Positions 47,428 through 59,178 of a stretch of 64,000 bases of DNA are shown here, one piece after another. Position 1 is the first letter of the stretch. Each line of letters opens with the position of its first letter. The translations under genes were made by a program, and so were the position numbers. The notes under the pieces were generated by a model that had not been told where the DNA came from, made no database searches, and saw nothing but the letters and a program-made list of their open reading frames with translations. Origin of the DNA: Bos javanicus. Its lineage: Eukaryota; Chordata; Mammalia; Artiodactyla; Bovidae. The stretch lies in NCBI RefSeq assembly GCF_032452875.1, contig NC_083881.1, forward strand, positions 60,209,689 through 60,273,688, in the 5' to 3' direction.

Positions 47428-49224
47428 ATAACAACGTGTTTCTCTGGGTTAAGCATCCACAATCCTTGTAACCAACCCTCCTTTAAAGTGAGTCTTCTGA
47501 GGAGTAATGGTTCCTCAAACACACTTTAGTATATTAGCCAGTAAAACTGATTCTCCAGCAAGAAAAAGGCAAAACAGCAGGAATCTTGCTTCCTGCCGTC
47601 CTCCAGTGACAACGCCATCAAGTCTGGGGTTGCTGTTTCCTGTCCACTGGGGGCCCACAGGTCTGGGTGTGGAGGTGGCTGAGTAGGGCAGAGAAAAGGG
47701 AGGTAAGGGGTCTCTGGACAAGCTTCCCTTCTGAGAACACCGGCTCAGACTCAGCCTCCACCAGGCAAGATGGCGGATACGGTCCTGCATCTGGACAGCG
47801 GTGAGCAGAAGGGGGCTGCGAGCTGGCTTTTCTCCTTAAACTCACCCTCCCTTCTGTGCAGTCAGTGGCTCTCTATGAGCTATTTCCCCCTGCTTCAGTG
47901 ACATTCTACAAACCCCCTTTTCTGATACAAGTTTAAGTTAATTAAATGTGGAGCGTTTGCGTTGGGTTGTGTTACAGGGCACTTTGTGGTGTCAAGTGTC
48001 TGAGATAAAGAAACCTTTGAAGTCATTCATCTGAGTAGTTTCATAAAGGATGTCAACCACCCTGACACCAACCAATCTTATCTTCCTAGATTGTTGTTAT
48101 GTGGGTAGCTTGGTGGAGTTTCATTATATTTATAATCATTCTTTTCACCTTTCCACAATGGCCTTTTGATAAAAATTGCATTACCTTCTTGGATTTCTTG
48201 TTCCTGGCTTGACTGCCAAAATCTATGGCACTCTATTGATGTTTCCTAATTTTTAATCATTTTGAGGTGTGTGTAATCTGAGACTTGAGGTAATCTTGCA
48301 TTCCATTATTAAAAATGCCATCTCCGAGGTCACATGTGACTACTTAGTCCCCAAACTCGAAGGGTCTTCCCTTTCTCTGTCAGCTGATGGTTGAAAATGA
48401 CAAAAGATCCAAAGGAAACCCGCTGAAGCAAACACTGGAGAGTCTGAAAGAGGGGTCATCAGACACGGTTGGCTTCAGGAGTGCCAGCATGTCATGAGAA
48501 CCAGCCCCTCTCCATCTCTCCTTCCTGTTGTCTGTGCTGGCTTAGTTCGTGGGACTACTCCCTGTTGTAGTTGACTCCCTCCAGGATTCAAGTCCAGCAG
48601 GAAAGAAAAAGCTTCCCCTCTGCTCAGCAAAAACAAGTTAGGATCTGCTCTCACTGAGCAGATTAGTTAAGTTAGTCTTCTTGGGACCCACATCGTCTCT
48701 GAGCACATCACTGTGGCTGCGATGACTTCCTGCCGTGATCGGGAGCACTGAGGTAAGTAGATCAGTCCCAGAGCCTGAGGCGCCATCAGTTCCACCAAGA
48801 CAAGTGTTCTGAGAATGCACGTGGAGGATTTCCCACCAAAGAAACTCTGACTACCGGCAGAAGGAGGATGAGAATAGACGGCAGAACAACGCGCGTCCAC
48901 CACTCTCCACCACTTCCTTTACGAGGGCACTTGATCTTGGTGCCCTTGAAAAATCCCACATTGCTGTCTTTCCTCACACAGGGCTCCTTGAACTCCCTTC
49001 TCTCTGACTGTCCCTCTTTGGTCCCCTCTTCCTGCTCCTCCCCTGAGAAGAAAGGGCTGGTCCACGATTGTCCAACCCTAACCCCTCAGCTTAACCACAT
49101 GGGGGTCAGACTCAGCTTGCCATCATCTCCTCTGTGCCTTTACCTAGCTTGTTCCTTCACCTAGAAAGCCACCCCTCTCCCCACTCCTCCTCTCTCCATT
49201 CATGTCCTCTATGCTAGAGTTCAG
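47428..49224. other. Intergenic stretch, mostly unique
   Basis: About 1.8 kb with mixed base composition and no recognised repeat. One ATG in a good context (47770) is followed 32 bases later by a donor-like GGTGAGC, but no partner exon is recognised. Short ORFs on both strands resemble no family that I know. Confidence 0.5.
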
Positions 49225-49548
49225 GCTTCCCTGGTAGCTCAGCTGGTAAAGAGTCTGCTTGCAATGTAGGGTCCCCAGTTCAATTTCTGGGTCAGGAAGA
49301 TCCCCTAGAGAAGGAATAGGCTACCCACTGTAGTATTCTTGGGCTTCCCTGGTGGCTCAGATGGTAAAGAATCTGCCTGCAACACGGGAGACCTGGTTTT
49401 GATCCCTGGGTTGGGAAGAGCCCCTGGAGGAGGGCATGGCAACCCACTCTAGTATTCTTAACTGGAGAATCCCCATGAACAGAGGAACCTGGTGGGCTAC
49501 AGCCCATGGGGTCACAAAGAGTCAGACACGACTGAGAGACTAAGCACA
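49225..49548 (+). mobile_element. Dimeric Bov-tA arrangement
   Basis: A shortened Bov-tA (49225-49339) ends at 'gtagtattcttg' and is followed at once by a complete Bov-tA (49340-49548, ggcttccctggtggctcaga to gactgagagactaag). The head-to-tail join is at the same body position as in other dimeric copies I recall. Confidence 0.85.
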
Positions 49549-50049
49549 GCACAACACATGCCCGAAGTCAAATACTCTTTGTGAATCTTCCATCTCTAAT
49601 TTTCAAGGCAGAAATAAACTCTCCCTTTCCTCTAAACTCATATATTTACCCTCTCTCAAAAGTAGAAACTTCTGGTTTATGTAGTTATAAATTGAAATAT
49701 GTATGTGTGTTACTGTTGTCTCTTAGTTCCCTGAGGGTGAGGATGTCATTTATCGTTGTTCCTCACATAATTAAGAATATTTAAAACGAAATCCAGAACA
49801 AGTGGCTCTTCCGGGTATGGGTATTTTCACTGTTGCAGAGATGTCTGTCTATCTGTTTCCCTTCCTCCCTCCTTCTGCCTCTGTCTGTGTTTTGGTACAG
49901 ACACATTTTTCATAAAGAGAAGAGATGAGGTGAATTTCTTTCCCCAGAGTGCCTTTTCTTATAAAGGAAAACAAATATCCCTCACCTTTAAAACTACCTC
50001 TATGAAAAGGAAACCCTCCTACACTCCATGAAAAGGAAACTCTCCTTAC

Positions 50050-51832
50050 ATTCCTACACTCGGGAGGAATGTAAACTGGTACTGTCACTATGGGGAACAG
50101 TATGGAGGCTCCTTGAAAAACTAAAAATATAGCTACCATATGAGCCGGCAATCCCACTCCTGGGCATACAGCCAGAGAAAACCATAATTCAAAAGATAGA
50201 TATACCCCAATTCATTGCAACACTATTTACAACAGCCAGGGCATGGAAGCCACCTAAACGTCCACCACAGAAAAATGGATAAAGAAGATGTGGTATATAC
50301 ATATATAGAGTGGAATATTAGCCATAAAAAAGAATGCAGCAGTATGGATAGATCTAGAGATTGTCATACTGAGTGAAGTCAGAGAAAGACAAACATATGG
50401 TATCACTAATATGTGGAATCTAAAAAAAGTGATACAAATGAACTCATTCAGTTCAGTTCAGTCGCTCAGTTGTGTCCGACTCTTTGTGACCCCATGAATT
50501 GCAGCACGCCAGGCCTCCCTGTCCATCACCAACTCCCGGAGTTCACTCAGACTCACATCCATCGAGTCAGTGATGCCATCCAGCCATCTCATCCTCTGTT
50601 GTCCCCTTTTCCTCCTGCCCCCAATTCCTCCCAGCATCAGAGTCTTTTCCAGTGAGTCAACTCTTCACATGAGGTGGCCAAAGTACTGGAGTTTCAGCTT
50701 TAGCATCAGTCCTTCCAATGAACACCCAGGACTGATCTCCTTTAGAATGGGACTGGTTGGATCTCCTTGCGGTCCAAGGGACTCTTAAGAGTCTTCTCCA
50801 ACACCACAGTTCAAAAGCATCAATTCTTCGGAGCTCAGCCTTCTTCACAGTCCAACTCTCACATCCATATATGACCACTGGAAAAACCATAGCCTTGACT
50901 AGACAGACCTTTGTTGGCAAAGTAATGTCTCTGCTTCTTAATATGCCATCTAGGTTGGTTATAACTTTCCTTCAAAGAAGTAAGTGTCTTTTAATTTCAT
51001 GGCTGCAATCACCATCTGCAGTGATTTTGGAGCTCAGAAAAATAAAGTCTGACACTGTTTCCACTGTTTTCCCATCTATTTCCTATGAAGTGATGGTGGG
51101 AATACTAGACCACCTGACCTGCCTCTTGAGAAACCTAAATGCAGGTCAGGAAGCAACAGTTAGAACTGGACATGGGACAACAGACTGGTTCCAAATAGGA
51201 AAAGGAGTTCGTCAAGGCTGTATATTGTCACCTTGCTTATTTAACTTATATGCAGAGTACATCATGAGAAATGCTGGGCTGGAAGAAGCACAGGCTGAAA
51301 TCAAGATTGCTGGGAGAAATATCAATCACCTCAGATATGCAGATGACACTACCCTTATGGCAGAAAGTGAAGAGGAACTCAAAAGCCTCTTGATGAAAGT
51401 GAAAGTGGAGAGTGAAAAAGTTGGCTTAAAGCTCAACATTCAGAAAACTAAGATCATGGCATCTGGTCCCATCACTTCATGGGAAATAGATGGGGAAACA
51501 GTGGAAACAGTGTCAGACTTTATTTTTGGGGGCTCCAGAATTCCTGCAGATGGTGATTGCAGCCATGAACTTATTAACAAAACAGAAAGTGACTCACAGA
51601 AAATAACAGAGTTACCAAAGTGGGGAGGGAGGATCAGGAGACTGGGATTAACATATACACCTATTATATATAAAACAGACAACCAAGAAGAACCTATTGT
51701 ACAGCACAGGGAACTCTACTCAGTACTGTGTAATAACCTATATGGGAACAGAATCTAAAAGTGTGGATACATGTATAACACTCACTTCAATGTAGACCAG
51801 AAACTAACACAATATTGTAAATATCTTACACT
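50050..51832 (+). mobile_element. L1 3' region, split by an inverted BovB
   Basis: 50050-50448 carries the end of L1 ORF2 and 3'UTR in sense ('gtaaactggtactgtcacta', 'gatgtggtatatacatatat'). It resumes at 51565/51576 ('acaaaacagaaagtgactca', 'caatattgtaaatatcttac'). Together they form one 3' end ending near 51832 with CCAATAAAA. Confidence 0.75.
50449..51564 (-). mobile_element. BovB LINE with inverted 5' segment, inside L1
   Basis: 50449 to about 51094 is BovB in minus orientation, starting at its (cagtt)n 3' tail. About 51095-51564 is BovB in plus orientation (LDHLTCLLRNLNAGQEATVR through ADDTTLM to a region just past FGGSRIPADGDCSHE). About 95 bases near the join (50999-51094 and 51470-51564) are present in both halves as an inverted repeat. 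An 11-bp flank with one mismatch, atgaactcatt (50438-50448) and atgaacttatt (51565-51575), brackets the element. The 333-residue plus-strand ORF at 50757-51758 crosses this join and is an artefact. Confidence 0.9.
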
Positions 51833-51854
51833 CCAATAAAAGTTCATATAAATA

Positions 51855-52349
51855 TCAGTTCAGTTCAGTTCAGTCGCTCAGTCGTGTCTGACTCTTTGCA
51901 ACCCCATGAATCGCAGCACGCCAGGCCTCCTTGTCCATCACCAACTCCTAGAGTTCACTCAGACTCACGTCCATCGAGTCAGTGATGCCATCCAGCCATC
52001 TCATCCTCTGTCGTCCCCTTCTCCTCCTGCCCCCAATCCCTCCCAGCATCAGGGTCTTTTCCAATGAGTCAACTCTTTGCATGAGGTGGCCAAAGTACTG
52101 GAGTTTCAGCTTTAGCATCATTCCTTCCAAAGAAATCCCAGGGCTGATCTCCTTCAGAATGGACTGGTTGGATCTCCTTGCAGTCCAAGGGACTCTCAAG
52201 AGTCTTCTCTAGCACCACAGTTCAAAAGCATCAATTCTTCGGCGCTCAGCCTTCTTCACAGTCCAACTCTCACATCCATGCATGACCACAGGAAAAACCA
52301 TAGCCGAACTATGACTATGACTAGACGGACCTTTGTTGGCAAAGTAATG
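51855..52349 (-). mobile_element. BovB 3' fragment next to the DPYS promoter
   Basis: It starts tcagttcagttcagttcag and reads on the minus strand as HLMQRVDSLEKTLMLGGIGG and neighbouring C-terminal RT sequence. It ends at 'ggcaaagtaatgt'. A 22-bp perfect repeat (51833-51854 and 52394-52415) brackets it plus about 45 bases of extra sequence. Confidence 0.9.
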
Positions 52350-52599
52350 TTTATATGAGTTAATATAAATAACTTTTATATTAAAAGAAGTACCCAATAA
52401 AAGTTCATATAAATAAGCTTTTAAAAATAAATTAATAAAACTACCTTCAAGGTGTTTCCCTTCTAATGACCAAGACCAACACATACACCAGGATTCAGAG
52501 CCCAGAGTCTGAGTTGCACTGACTTTTGGTTGCAACACCATCCTTTGGGCGCAGGCCCGGGCCCGGGTTGGCTGGCGGGACTGTGGTTGGAGATGGATA

Positions 52600-52703
52600 C
52601 GCCCCTTCTCCCCGCCCCACCCCGCCCCGCGGCCAAGTTGATAAACCTGGCCGCGGGGCCCTGGGGCTGTCCCCAGTCACCGAGGAGGAGCGCGCCCCTC
52701 GCC
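52600..52703 (+). promoter_or_regulatory. DPYS: DPYS core promoter and 5' leader, GC boxes
   Basis: Two GC-box-like cccgcccc motifs (52611-52618, 52621-52628) lie about 80-90 bases upstream of the ATG, and no TATA box is visible. The transcription start cannot be fixed by eye. An in-frame ATG at 52530 would extend the protein by 58 residues of low-complexity GC-rich translation not seen in the DPYS family, so I treat it as untranslated or promoter sequence. Confidence 0.6.
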
Positions 52704-52967
52704 ATGGCTGCGCGGTCGCTCCTCCTGATCCGCGGGGGGTGCGTCGTCAACGACGACTCCTCGCAGGAGGCCGACGTGCTGGTGGAGGACGGCGTGGTGC
52801 AGGCGGTGGGGCGCCACGTGCTGCCGCCCGGGGACGCGCCAGCCGGGCTGCGGGTCCTCGACGCCGCCGGCAAGCTGGTCCTGCCCGGCGGCATCGACAC
52901 GCACACACACATGCAGTTCCCCTTCATGGGCTCGCGCTCCGTGGACGACTTCCATCTGGGCACCAAG
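52704..52967 (+). CDS. DPYS: DPYS first coding exon (dihydropyrimidinase, residues 1-88)
   Basis: The ATG at 52704 lies in a strong Kozak context (gccATGG), and the exon ends at donor AAG|GTACCC (52968) after 88 complete codons. It encodes MAARSLLLIRGGCVVNDDSS, then ADVLVEDGVVQAVG, LPGGIDTHTHMQFPFMGS and SVDDFHLGTK. His67 and His69 in GIDTHTH match the first two zinc ligands of the amidohydrolase metal site. DPYS is a cytosolic, tetrameric di-zinc enzyme (EC 3.5.2.2), chiefly of liver and kidney. It hydrolyses 5,6-dihydrouracil and dihydrothymine to ureido acids, the second step of pyrimidine breakdown. The remaining exons lie to the right of the window. Open frame running beyond 52967 is intronic. 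Confidence 0.96.
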
Positions 52968-54871
52968 GTACCCGCCCCCGCGCGCCCTTACACCCTGGAC
53001 GTCCGCCCAGCTCTCGGCTGCCTCTCCGGCGGTCCCCGGGCCCCGAGGAGCGCGCCGGGGCGACCCCGCAGGATGTCGGCCCCCAAGCTGAGCTCCCTTC
53101 TGGGTGGTCCTCCTCGGGGTGGGGGGGGGGCGGGCATCAGCTCAGCTTCGGCCGAGCCAGACACCCTTCTGATCCTCTCTTTGGATAATCTGACTCGTTT
53201 AAAGCAACCTATTCCCTCACCCTTGTTTCTCTACTCCTCTCCCCCGAACCCCTCCTTTTCTCTGGGTGTTCTGTGAAACTCCGAAATTCCTCCTTAATAT
53301 CTTAGACTCTTTGTAGTCGACGCTCTCAGCCAAAACGAAATGAAAAATCCATTCACCCAGTAGTTACCGCCTTGACTCAAAAGTTAGCAGCGCACGGCAG
53401 GTGATGGTGATGAGCCCACGACATTCACAATTTTTACTGCCACCCGCCAGCCAGCAGAAAAAGTATTCATGCAAGGCCGACGAGGGTTTCCAAGAACGCT
53501 GTTGTAGAAACGGTCTCCCAGCGCTAGCTCTCCACCTGACCCCATCCCTTCTCCGACCTGCTTGCCTGGGGACATCAAATTCAGACCCTGATTCTTGGTG
53601 ATTGAGCGCCTGTGGCTTTCACAGCAGGGTCGAAGGATCAGATTATAGATCTCCCCAGGTGAGGGAGGCCTGGGTTTCTCTAGACACAAAGGCCTAAAGA
53701 CTCAGCCTATGAAAATAACTAAAACGAAGAAAAAAAAAAATCAGAAGATGAACAGGGCAGCTTACAGGAACCTGAAGTTAAAACTGCACACAGCTACTTT
53801 GGCTGGAGCCTGACCTGCACCCTTCTCGAGGCTCCCGTTGGGGCTGTGGTGGGAGAGCTGGCGCCTTGGAAAATTCAAGTAGCGATATCCTGAAGGTCTG
53901 AGCTCTCTGTAGGGGTTCTTTCTCGTTGACCGTGCTGTGATGTGTATGAAGCAAATCCGGCCGTTAGTCCAAATACAGGCTGTGCAGTTTCAAAGCAGTT
54001 ATGAGGATTTATCCATTACCCTACCGATTTCTAACAGCTTTACTCTCTCTACACCTCTCTTCCTCCACGTTCCCAATCCTCTATGATTGACCAAAATGTT
54101 TAAGAAAAAAAGAACTATCTGACCTAGGTCTGGGGCAGGCTGCTGATGCCAACATTTGCAAAGCTTCCTCCTAGTTACTAATTATCAGGACAATGGTCAA
54201 GGTCTTTTATAGGAAAGATCAGTATCTGTTAAAGAGTATTCACTTCTCTTTTGCTAAAATGTGAAATTTGCTAAACTTCAACAACTTTATGTTGACATGT
54301 AAAATACATTTTTTTCAGATATCCAAGCAATTCACGATTGTAGAAAGTTGGGGGAAAAAAATAGGAAAGTAGAAAGAGGAACAGTATTACCCAGAATCTC
54401 TCACTCAGTGACAATGTTTTGGTTTAATGTCTTTATGATTTTCATATGCTTTATTTTACATAACTGTAAAATTATTGTGGTGTGTGTGCATGTGTGTATA
54501 AGTGCGTGTACCTGTATATAGAAATCATGCACCCTGTTGTATTCAGTTATCATACATGCACTTTCTGTTGTCACAGACTCACCATTCACTCGGTGCATTG
54601 CTGATGGCAGGGCATTTCATTGACACCTTAGGGAGCTGCTGTTGCTGATCATCAGTCAGTCACTAGGCCCACTAGCATCATTCCCCTTGGTTATTTCCCT
54701 TTCTCTCATCCCAGATGAAGCAGCCAAGAAGGGTTAGGATGCTGTGGGAAAGGGACGTTCCTTCTCTCTCAAGATGATTGGTGCATGCCCAAAGATCCAG
54801 GGAGGTGGTTCGCAGTTTTCTATATGTTCTTGTCCATTCTGGGATTCCAGTTTGGAGAGGTTTACGATTCC

Positions 54872-55046
54872 ATTACGGTAAAGAATCCGCCTGCAATGTG
54901 GGAGACCTGGGTTCGAAAGATCCCTTGAAGAAGGGAAAGGCTACCCACTCCAGTATTCTGGCCCAGAGAATGCCATGGACTGTATAGTCCATGGGGTCGC
55001 AAAGAGTCGGACATGACTGAGCGACTTGCACTTTCACTTCACTTCA
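54872..55046 (+). mobile_element. Bov-tA SINE, head-truncated
   Basis: Starts within the head (acggtaaagaatccgcctgc) and keeps the Bov-A body and a ctttcacttc tail. Confidence 0.87.
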
Positions 55047-55135
55047 CACTTCCATACTTAGAAGACAGCTTTTTGTAGCATACTATTTAAAGAACTTACT
55101 GGTTGATTCTTTAGGTGTTTCTCACTTATAGAGTA

Positions 55136-55338
55136 TAGTGAAGTCGCTCAATCATGTCCGACTCTTTGCGACCCCGTGGACTGTAGCCTACCAGGCTTCT
55201 CCGTCCATGGGATTCTCCAGGCAAGAATACTGGAGTCGGTTACCATTTCCTTCTCCAGGAGATCTTCCCGACCCAGGGATCAAACCCGGGTCTCCCACAT
55301 TGGAGACAGACGCTTTAACCTCTGAGCCACCAGGGAAA
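55136..55338 (-). mobile_element. Bov-tA SINE
   Basis: Minus-strand, nearly complete: gtgaagtcgctcaatcatgt on the left to the tRNA-like head (ccctggtggctcag) on the right. It lies about 90 bases from an oppositely oriented copy. Confidence 0.92.
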
Positions 55339-55794
55339 AACATTAAAGGAAAACATGTTTTTCATGAGCTTAGAATTGCAGCAGAAAATGATATGGTCAG
55401 AGATAAGGTCAAAGACTGAGCAAAGACTAAATGCATGTTGAACATTAAATAGTACTCACAAAAGGGCAAAGTTGCAAAAGTTTACTTTGAAATCGGTTGG
55501 TTGGATCCCAGGAGATACTCACCCTCCCACCCCCACTCCCTAAACAGATGAGACTTCATAACAGGGAACCAGACAGGTAAATAGAGATAAACATGAGCAT
55601 TAAAGTATTGGCCTGAGTTCTGAAAGAAGGCCATTATGAAGTTATTTTGTCCTCTTTTCTAGAGTCTTCACGATAATTCCCAACGCAGGGTTGGTGGTTT
55701 TGGGTTTGGGGAAATAGGGACAAAGAAGTCTTTTGTAAATGCTGGTCATATTTTATACTAAACTTGAAAGACATGAGTACTGTTGAGCAGCCTT

Positions 55795-55990
55795 TGCTTC
55801 ATCAATCTGTGCTATGTTTTAGGCACCTTGCTAAGCTGTGCTTTGTCTTCCAACAATCCCAGGTGCCACTGTCTACCCTTTGCAATTAACGAAGCTGAAA
55901 TGTAAGTCACGTGGCCATGGTTGCACACCTAGTAAGTGGCAGAGTGGTTCTTCAAATTCAGGACCGCCTGCTTTCAATACTAGGTTCTCA
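55795..55990 (+). repeat. MIR-like SINE
   Basis: Blocks 'taggcaccttgctaagctgt', 'acacctagtaagtggcagag' and a worn 3' end follow MIR order. Confidence 0.65.
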
Positions 55991-58146
55991 TCCTTTCTGA
56001 AATGATGACTTTAAAAAAAAAAATCTAAGGTTTAGATTCACCAAAGTGGCAGTAGGTAGATGAAAAACCTATATAAGTAAGGGGTATGTTACTGTGAGAT
56101 GTCTTTTGTCAAAGACAGAGCAAAGTCAACCTTAAGATATACAGTAGCCTTTCACCTTCCCAGTGCTGCAGGCAGTTAAGGTTGTCAAAATAAATATACA
56201 CTGCAGGGAGTGGGTTTGTGAGACATTTGTACCTGCATTTATAGCCACATCATCTCTAAGGGTACAGAAATGGGTACCTTAAGTACAGAAAGCCATAAAG
56301 TAAGAATGATATATCATGCTTTCAGGAGATGGGCCCCAAAAGGTTAGACCAAAGTGTGCTTCCTGCAAGCACCAGGCTGATCATTTATAATATCTGACAA
56401 ACAGAAGGGATACTGTTTGTGGTGTTCTACGTATTGATCACTAGGTTGTGATGGAGCCAAATTTAAAAACTGAAATATAGGTCAACCAAAGGTTACATAT
56501 GTTGGAAATCTAATTCATGTCAGAGGTAGGTTTAAAGCTTATAATTGATTTACTTAATTACAGGTAAAAGCCTTCCATCCGATATAACTAATGGTAATGG
56601 CATTCTGCTTTAAAGAAATCACATTTCATTTTGTTATTCTGTACTAGATATACAGTAGTCTTCCAATAATTTAATATTTGTTGTGAAAGACAATGGGATT
56701 CTTTATTCAAATGGGTATTGTAAATTAGATAAACTTGAAGGAATTATGACTGCTTTTACAACATCCTGTGATAAGAAAGTGAATTAAAAGAACTCAGTCA
56801 GTTTTCAAATATATATATATTTGTATTCAGACATAGACACAGCTTGGAGTGGGTGGACTCACATTAAAAACCTGGCAGCATCAGTGGCTGGCAAAAATAT
56901 CATTTTTTTTTTTTAATTGAGAGAATGCAGAATACCTTTTATGTGAAGGACAAAAAGTCCTCAAAATGATCAAGAGAGAAAATTATACTTTGCTCTGGAA
57001 CTTTTTGGTAAAATGCCATGATGGTGATTACTTATAATAAGGGAGTGGAAGGTATATGATTAAGCACACATTTATGGTTGTATTTATAGAGCTTCCTCAC
57101 CTTGTAGAAGAGCTGTGATTCAGAGAGTTTGGTTGCAAACCAAACCTCTTTTCTGTTGCCTCTCTTTTGGAGCGCCAGGATGGGTTTCAGAAGCTGTGCG
57201 GGCAAGTCAGTTCCTCTCTTGGTGTTGTCAATGCTTCCTTATCTGTAAAACAAAGCAATAATAGTGAGAACATCTTTGATTAAAAAAAATTTTAAGTAAT
57301 GAAAAATATATATTCATCATTCAGGAAAAGGCTAGAAATTATAGTCATGTAATATATATGAGTTGAATGAAGAAACTGCTCTTTTAAAAAAAAATAAAAG
57401 GAAAATACAGAAGAGTATAAAGAAAAATATAGCTAGATCGCCTACAGTTTCAACATTTTCCTTTCAGATTTTTCTTTTCTGGGAGGGACAGATGAACTTT
57501 TTGCCTTGTACTAAATTATGCCTTTGAAATCAGCCTTATTCATGAAACCTTTCCCCAGGATCTTCACTGTTGTCAGAGAATATGATTTCTGTGTCCTGTT
57601 GTCTTGTCCAAGACTGAGTCCCAGATCTTTCTCTCTGGTCTTATATCTCTTCTGCATCAGGCTTCCATTTCTGCCCGTCTGAATATGTCCCATAAGCGCC
57701 TCAGACTTCAAGTCCTCAAATTTATCCTTCTCTTCTAGTGCTTGCCCCATTTTTCTTCCTATCTTTCCCCTACTGTTAACAACTCCACTCTCAACTTGTT
57801 CGTGTTGGACATTTTGGTGGTATCCAGCTTTTTTTGGCTTGTGTATAACAATGTAACGTAATTCATTGCTCAGATGCTTGATAATTGACGTGGAAATCAC
57901 CCCACAGGGTGAAATGCCTGGGCCAGCATTGGATCCATCTTAAAAGAGTCTAACACAGACATCCAGATTGCCTTTCAGTTTATGCCCCAGTCCCCACCCA
58001 CCTCTGCAGCAATACCTCCTAATTCCCGTTTCACTGCATCCTAGCTAATTGTGGATGTTGACTTTTAAAAAATTGATGCTAATTTAATAGGAAAAGCATA
58101 GAATTTCTTACTGTTTTTAAACAAGCATTTCTTTAATTGCTGGTAG

Positions 58147-58413
58147 CAATGGCACCCCACTCCAGTACTCTTGCCTGGAAAATTCATGGACAGAGGAGCC
58201 TGGTAGGCTGCAGTCCATGGGGTTGCTAAGAGTTGGGAAGGACTGAGCGACTTCACTTTCACTTTTCACTTTCATGCATTGGAGAAGGAAATGGCAACCC
58301 ACTCCAGTGTTCTTGCCTGGAGAATCCCAGGGACGGCGAAGCCTGGTGGGCTGCCATCTCTGGGGTCGCACAGAGTCCGACATGACTGAAGCGACTTAGC
58401 AGCAGCAGCAGCA
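58147..58413 (+). mobile_element. Bov-A2 SINE (dimeric)
   Basis: Two Bov-A monomers joined by cacttttcactttcatgcat, ending in a gcagcagcagcag repeat; sense orientation. Confidence 0.93.
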
Positions 58414-58837
58414 AGGATGAGCTTTGAACGTTCTTGTATTAATAGCTTCCATGTTCCAGCTGTAAAAGTGTGTAATTCTATGATTTCCATCAATGGCTAT
58501 TTACTGATTACACATTTAATCTTTGTACTAATCAGAAAACAAAAATAAAACCATCTCAAAGATTAATTTGAAGCCACTCAGTATGAAGTAGGGCTTTGGC
58601 TCTATTGAGGGTGTTGTGTGTTAGGAAGCCTTTCACTGAATTTTATAGACTCTGGGACTTGCCTTCTTTCAGTTTTCATATTTGTGTTTTGCATGCTTTT
58701 CACTTCCACTTGTTTTCTCCTTCATTTATCTGGACCTCATGTCTTCAGGCTCTGACAGAGGTAGTCAGGAATCATGGTTTCCTTGATACTGCTATCAGGA
58801 AGGAAAAGTTTTCCTCTAACCACTTATGTTTAGTTTG

Positions 58838-59036
58838 GTGGGTAGCTCAGTCAGTAAAGAATCTGCCAGCAGTACAGGAGACCCAAGTTTGATCCCTGGG
58901 TTGGAACGATCCCCTGGAGAAGGAAACCAAGGCAAACCACTCCAGTATTCCTGCCTGGAAAATCCCACGGACAGTGGAGCCTGGTGGGCTGCAGTCCATG
59001 GAATCGCAAGAGTCGGACATGACTTAGTGACTAAAA
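58838..59036 (+). mobile_element. Bov-tA SINE
   Basis: Head 'gtgggtagctcagtcagtaa', box-B-like 'agtttgatccctggg', Bov-A body ending 'gacatgacttagtgactaaa'. Confidence 0.9.
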
Positions 59037-59178
59037 CCACCCTCTCAAAATAAACTGACAAAAGATAGATTTGAAAGAGAAAAGATAGATTTTTAAAATT
59101 CATGTACATTCAGGCCAAGTTCACAGAAAAATGTGATTCAAGAAGGCAAGTTAGAATTAGGGGCTTCCATATCACTTT

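Larger units (their letters stand above)
52540..53130. promoter_or_regulatory. DPYS: CpG island over DPYS promoter and first exon
   Basis: The composition changes abruptly from AT-rich transposon DNA to GC-rich sequence with many CpGs (for example gcgcgcccctcgcc, cgtcgtcaacgacgactcc) and returns to average after about 53,150. The CpGs persist in coding and intron sequence alike, as expected for an unmethylated promoter island in the germ line. Confidence 0.85.

Noticed and set aside
50757..51758. 333-residue open frame on the plus strand
   Set aside because: It starts in antisense BovB, crosses the inversion join into sense BovB and ends in L1 3'UTR. It is a by-product of the inverted insertion, not a gene.
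52530..52703. Upstream in-frame ATG extending DPYS by 58 residues
   Set aside because: The extension is GC-box promoter sequence, the Kozak-favoured ATG is at 52704, and its product aligns with the known DPYS N-terminus.
52526..53276. Long overlapping GC-rich open frames (220 and 248 residues on +, 167 and 92 on -)
   Set aside because: The CpG island is stop-poor. Only the part 52704-52967 in one frame matches DPYS; the rest is 5' leader, intron 1 or antisense.
57511..57900. 129-residue minus-strand open frame in DPYS intron 1
   Set aside because: No recognisable domain, promoter or splice pattern. Possibly an unrecognised old repeat.
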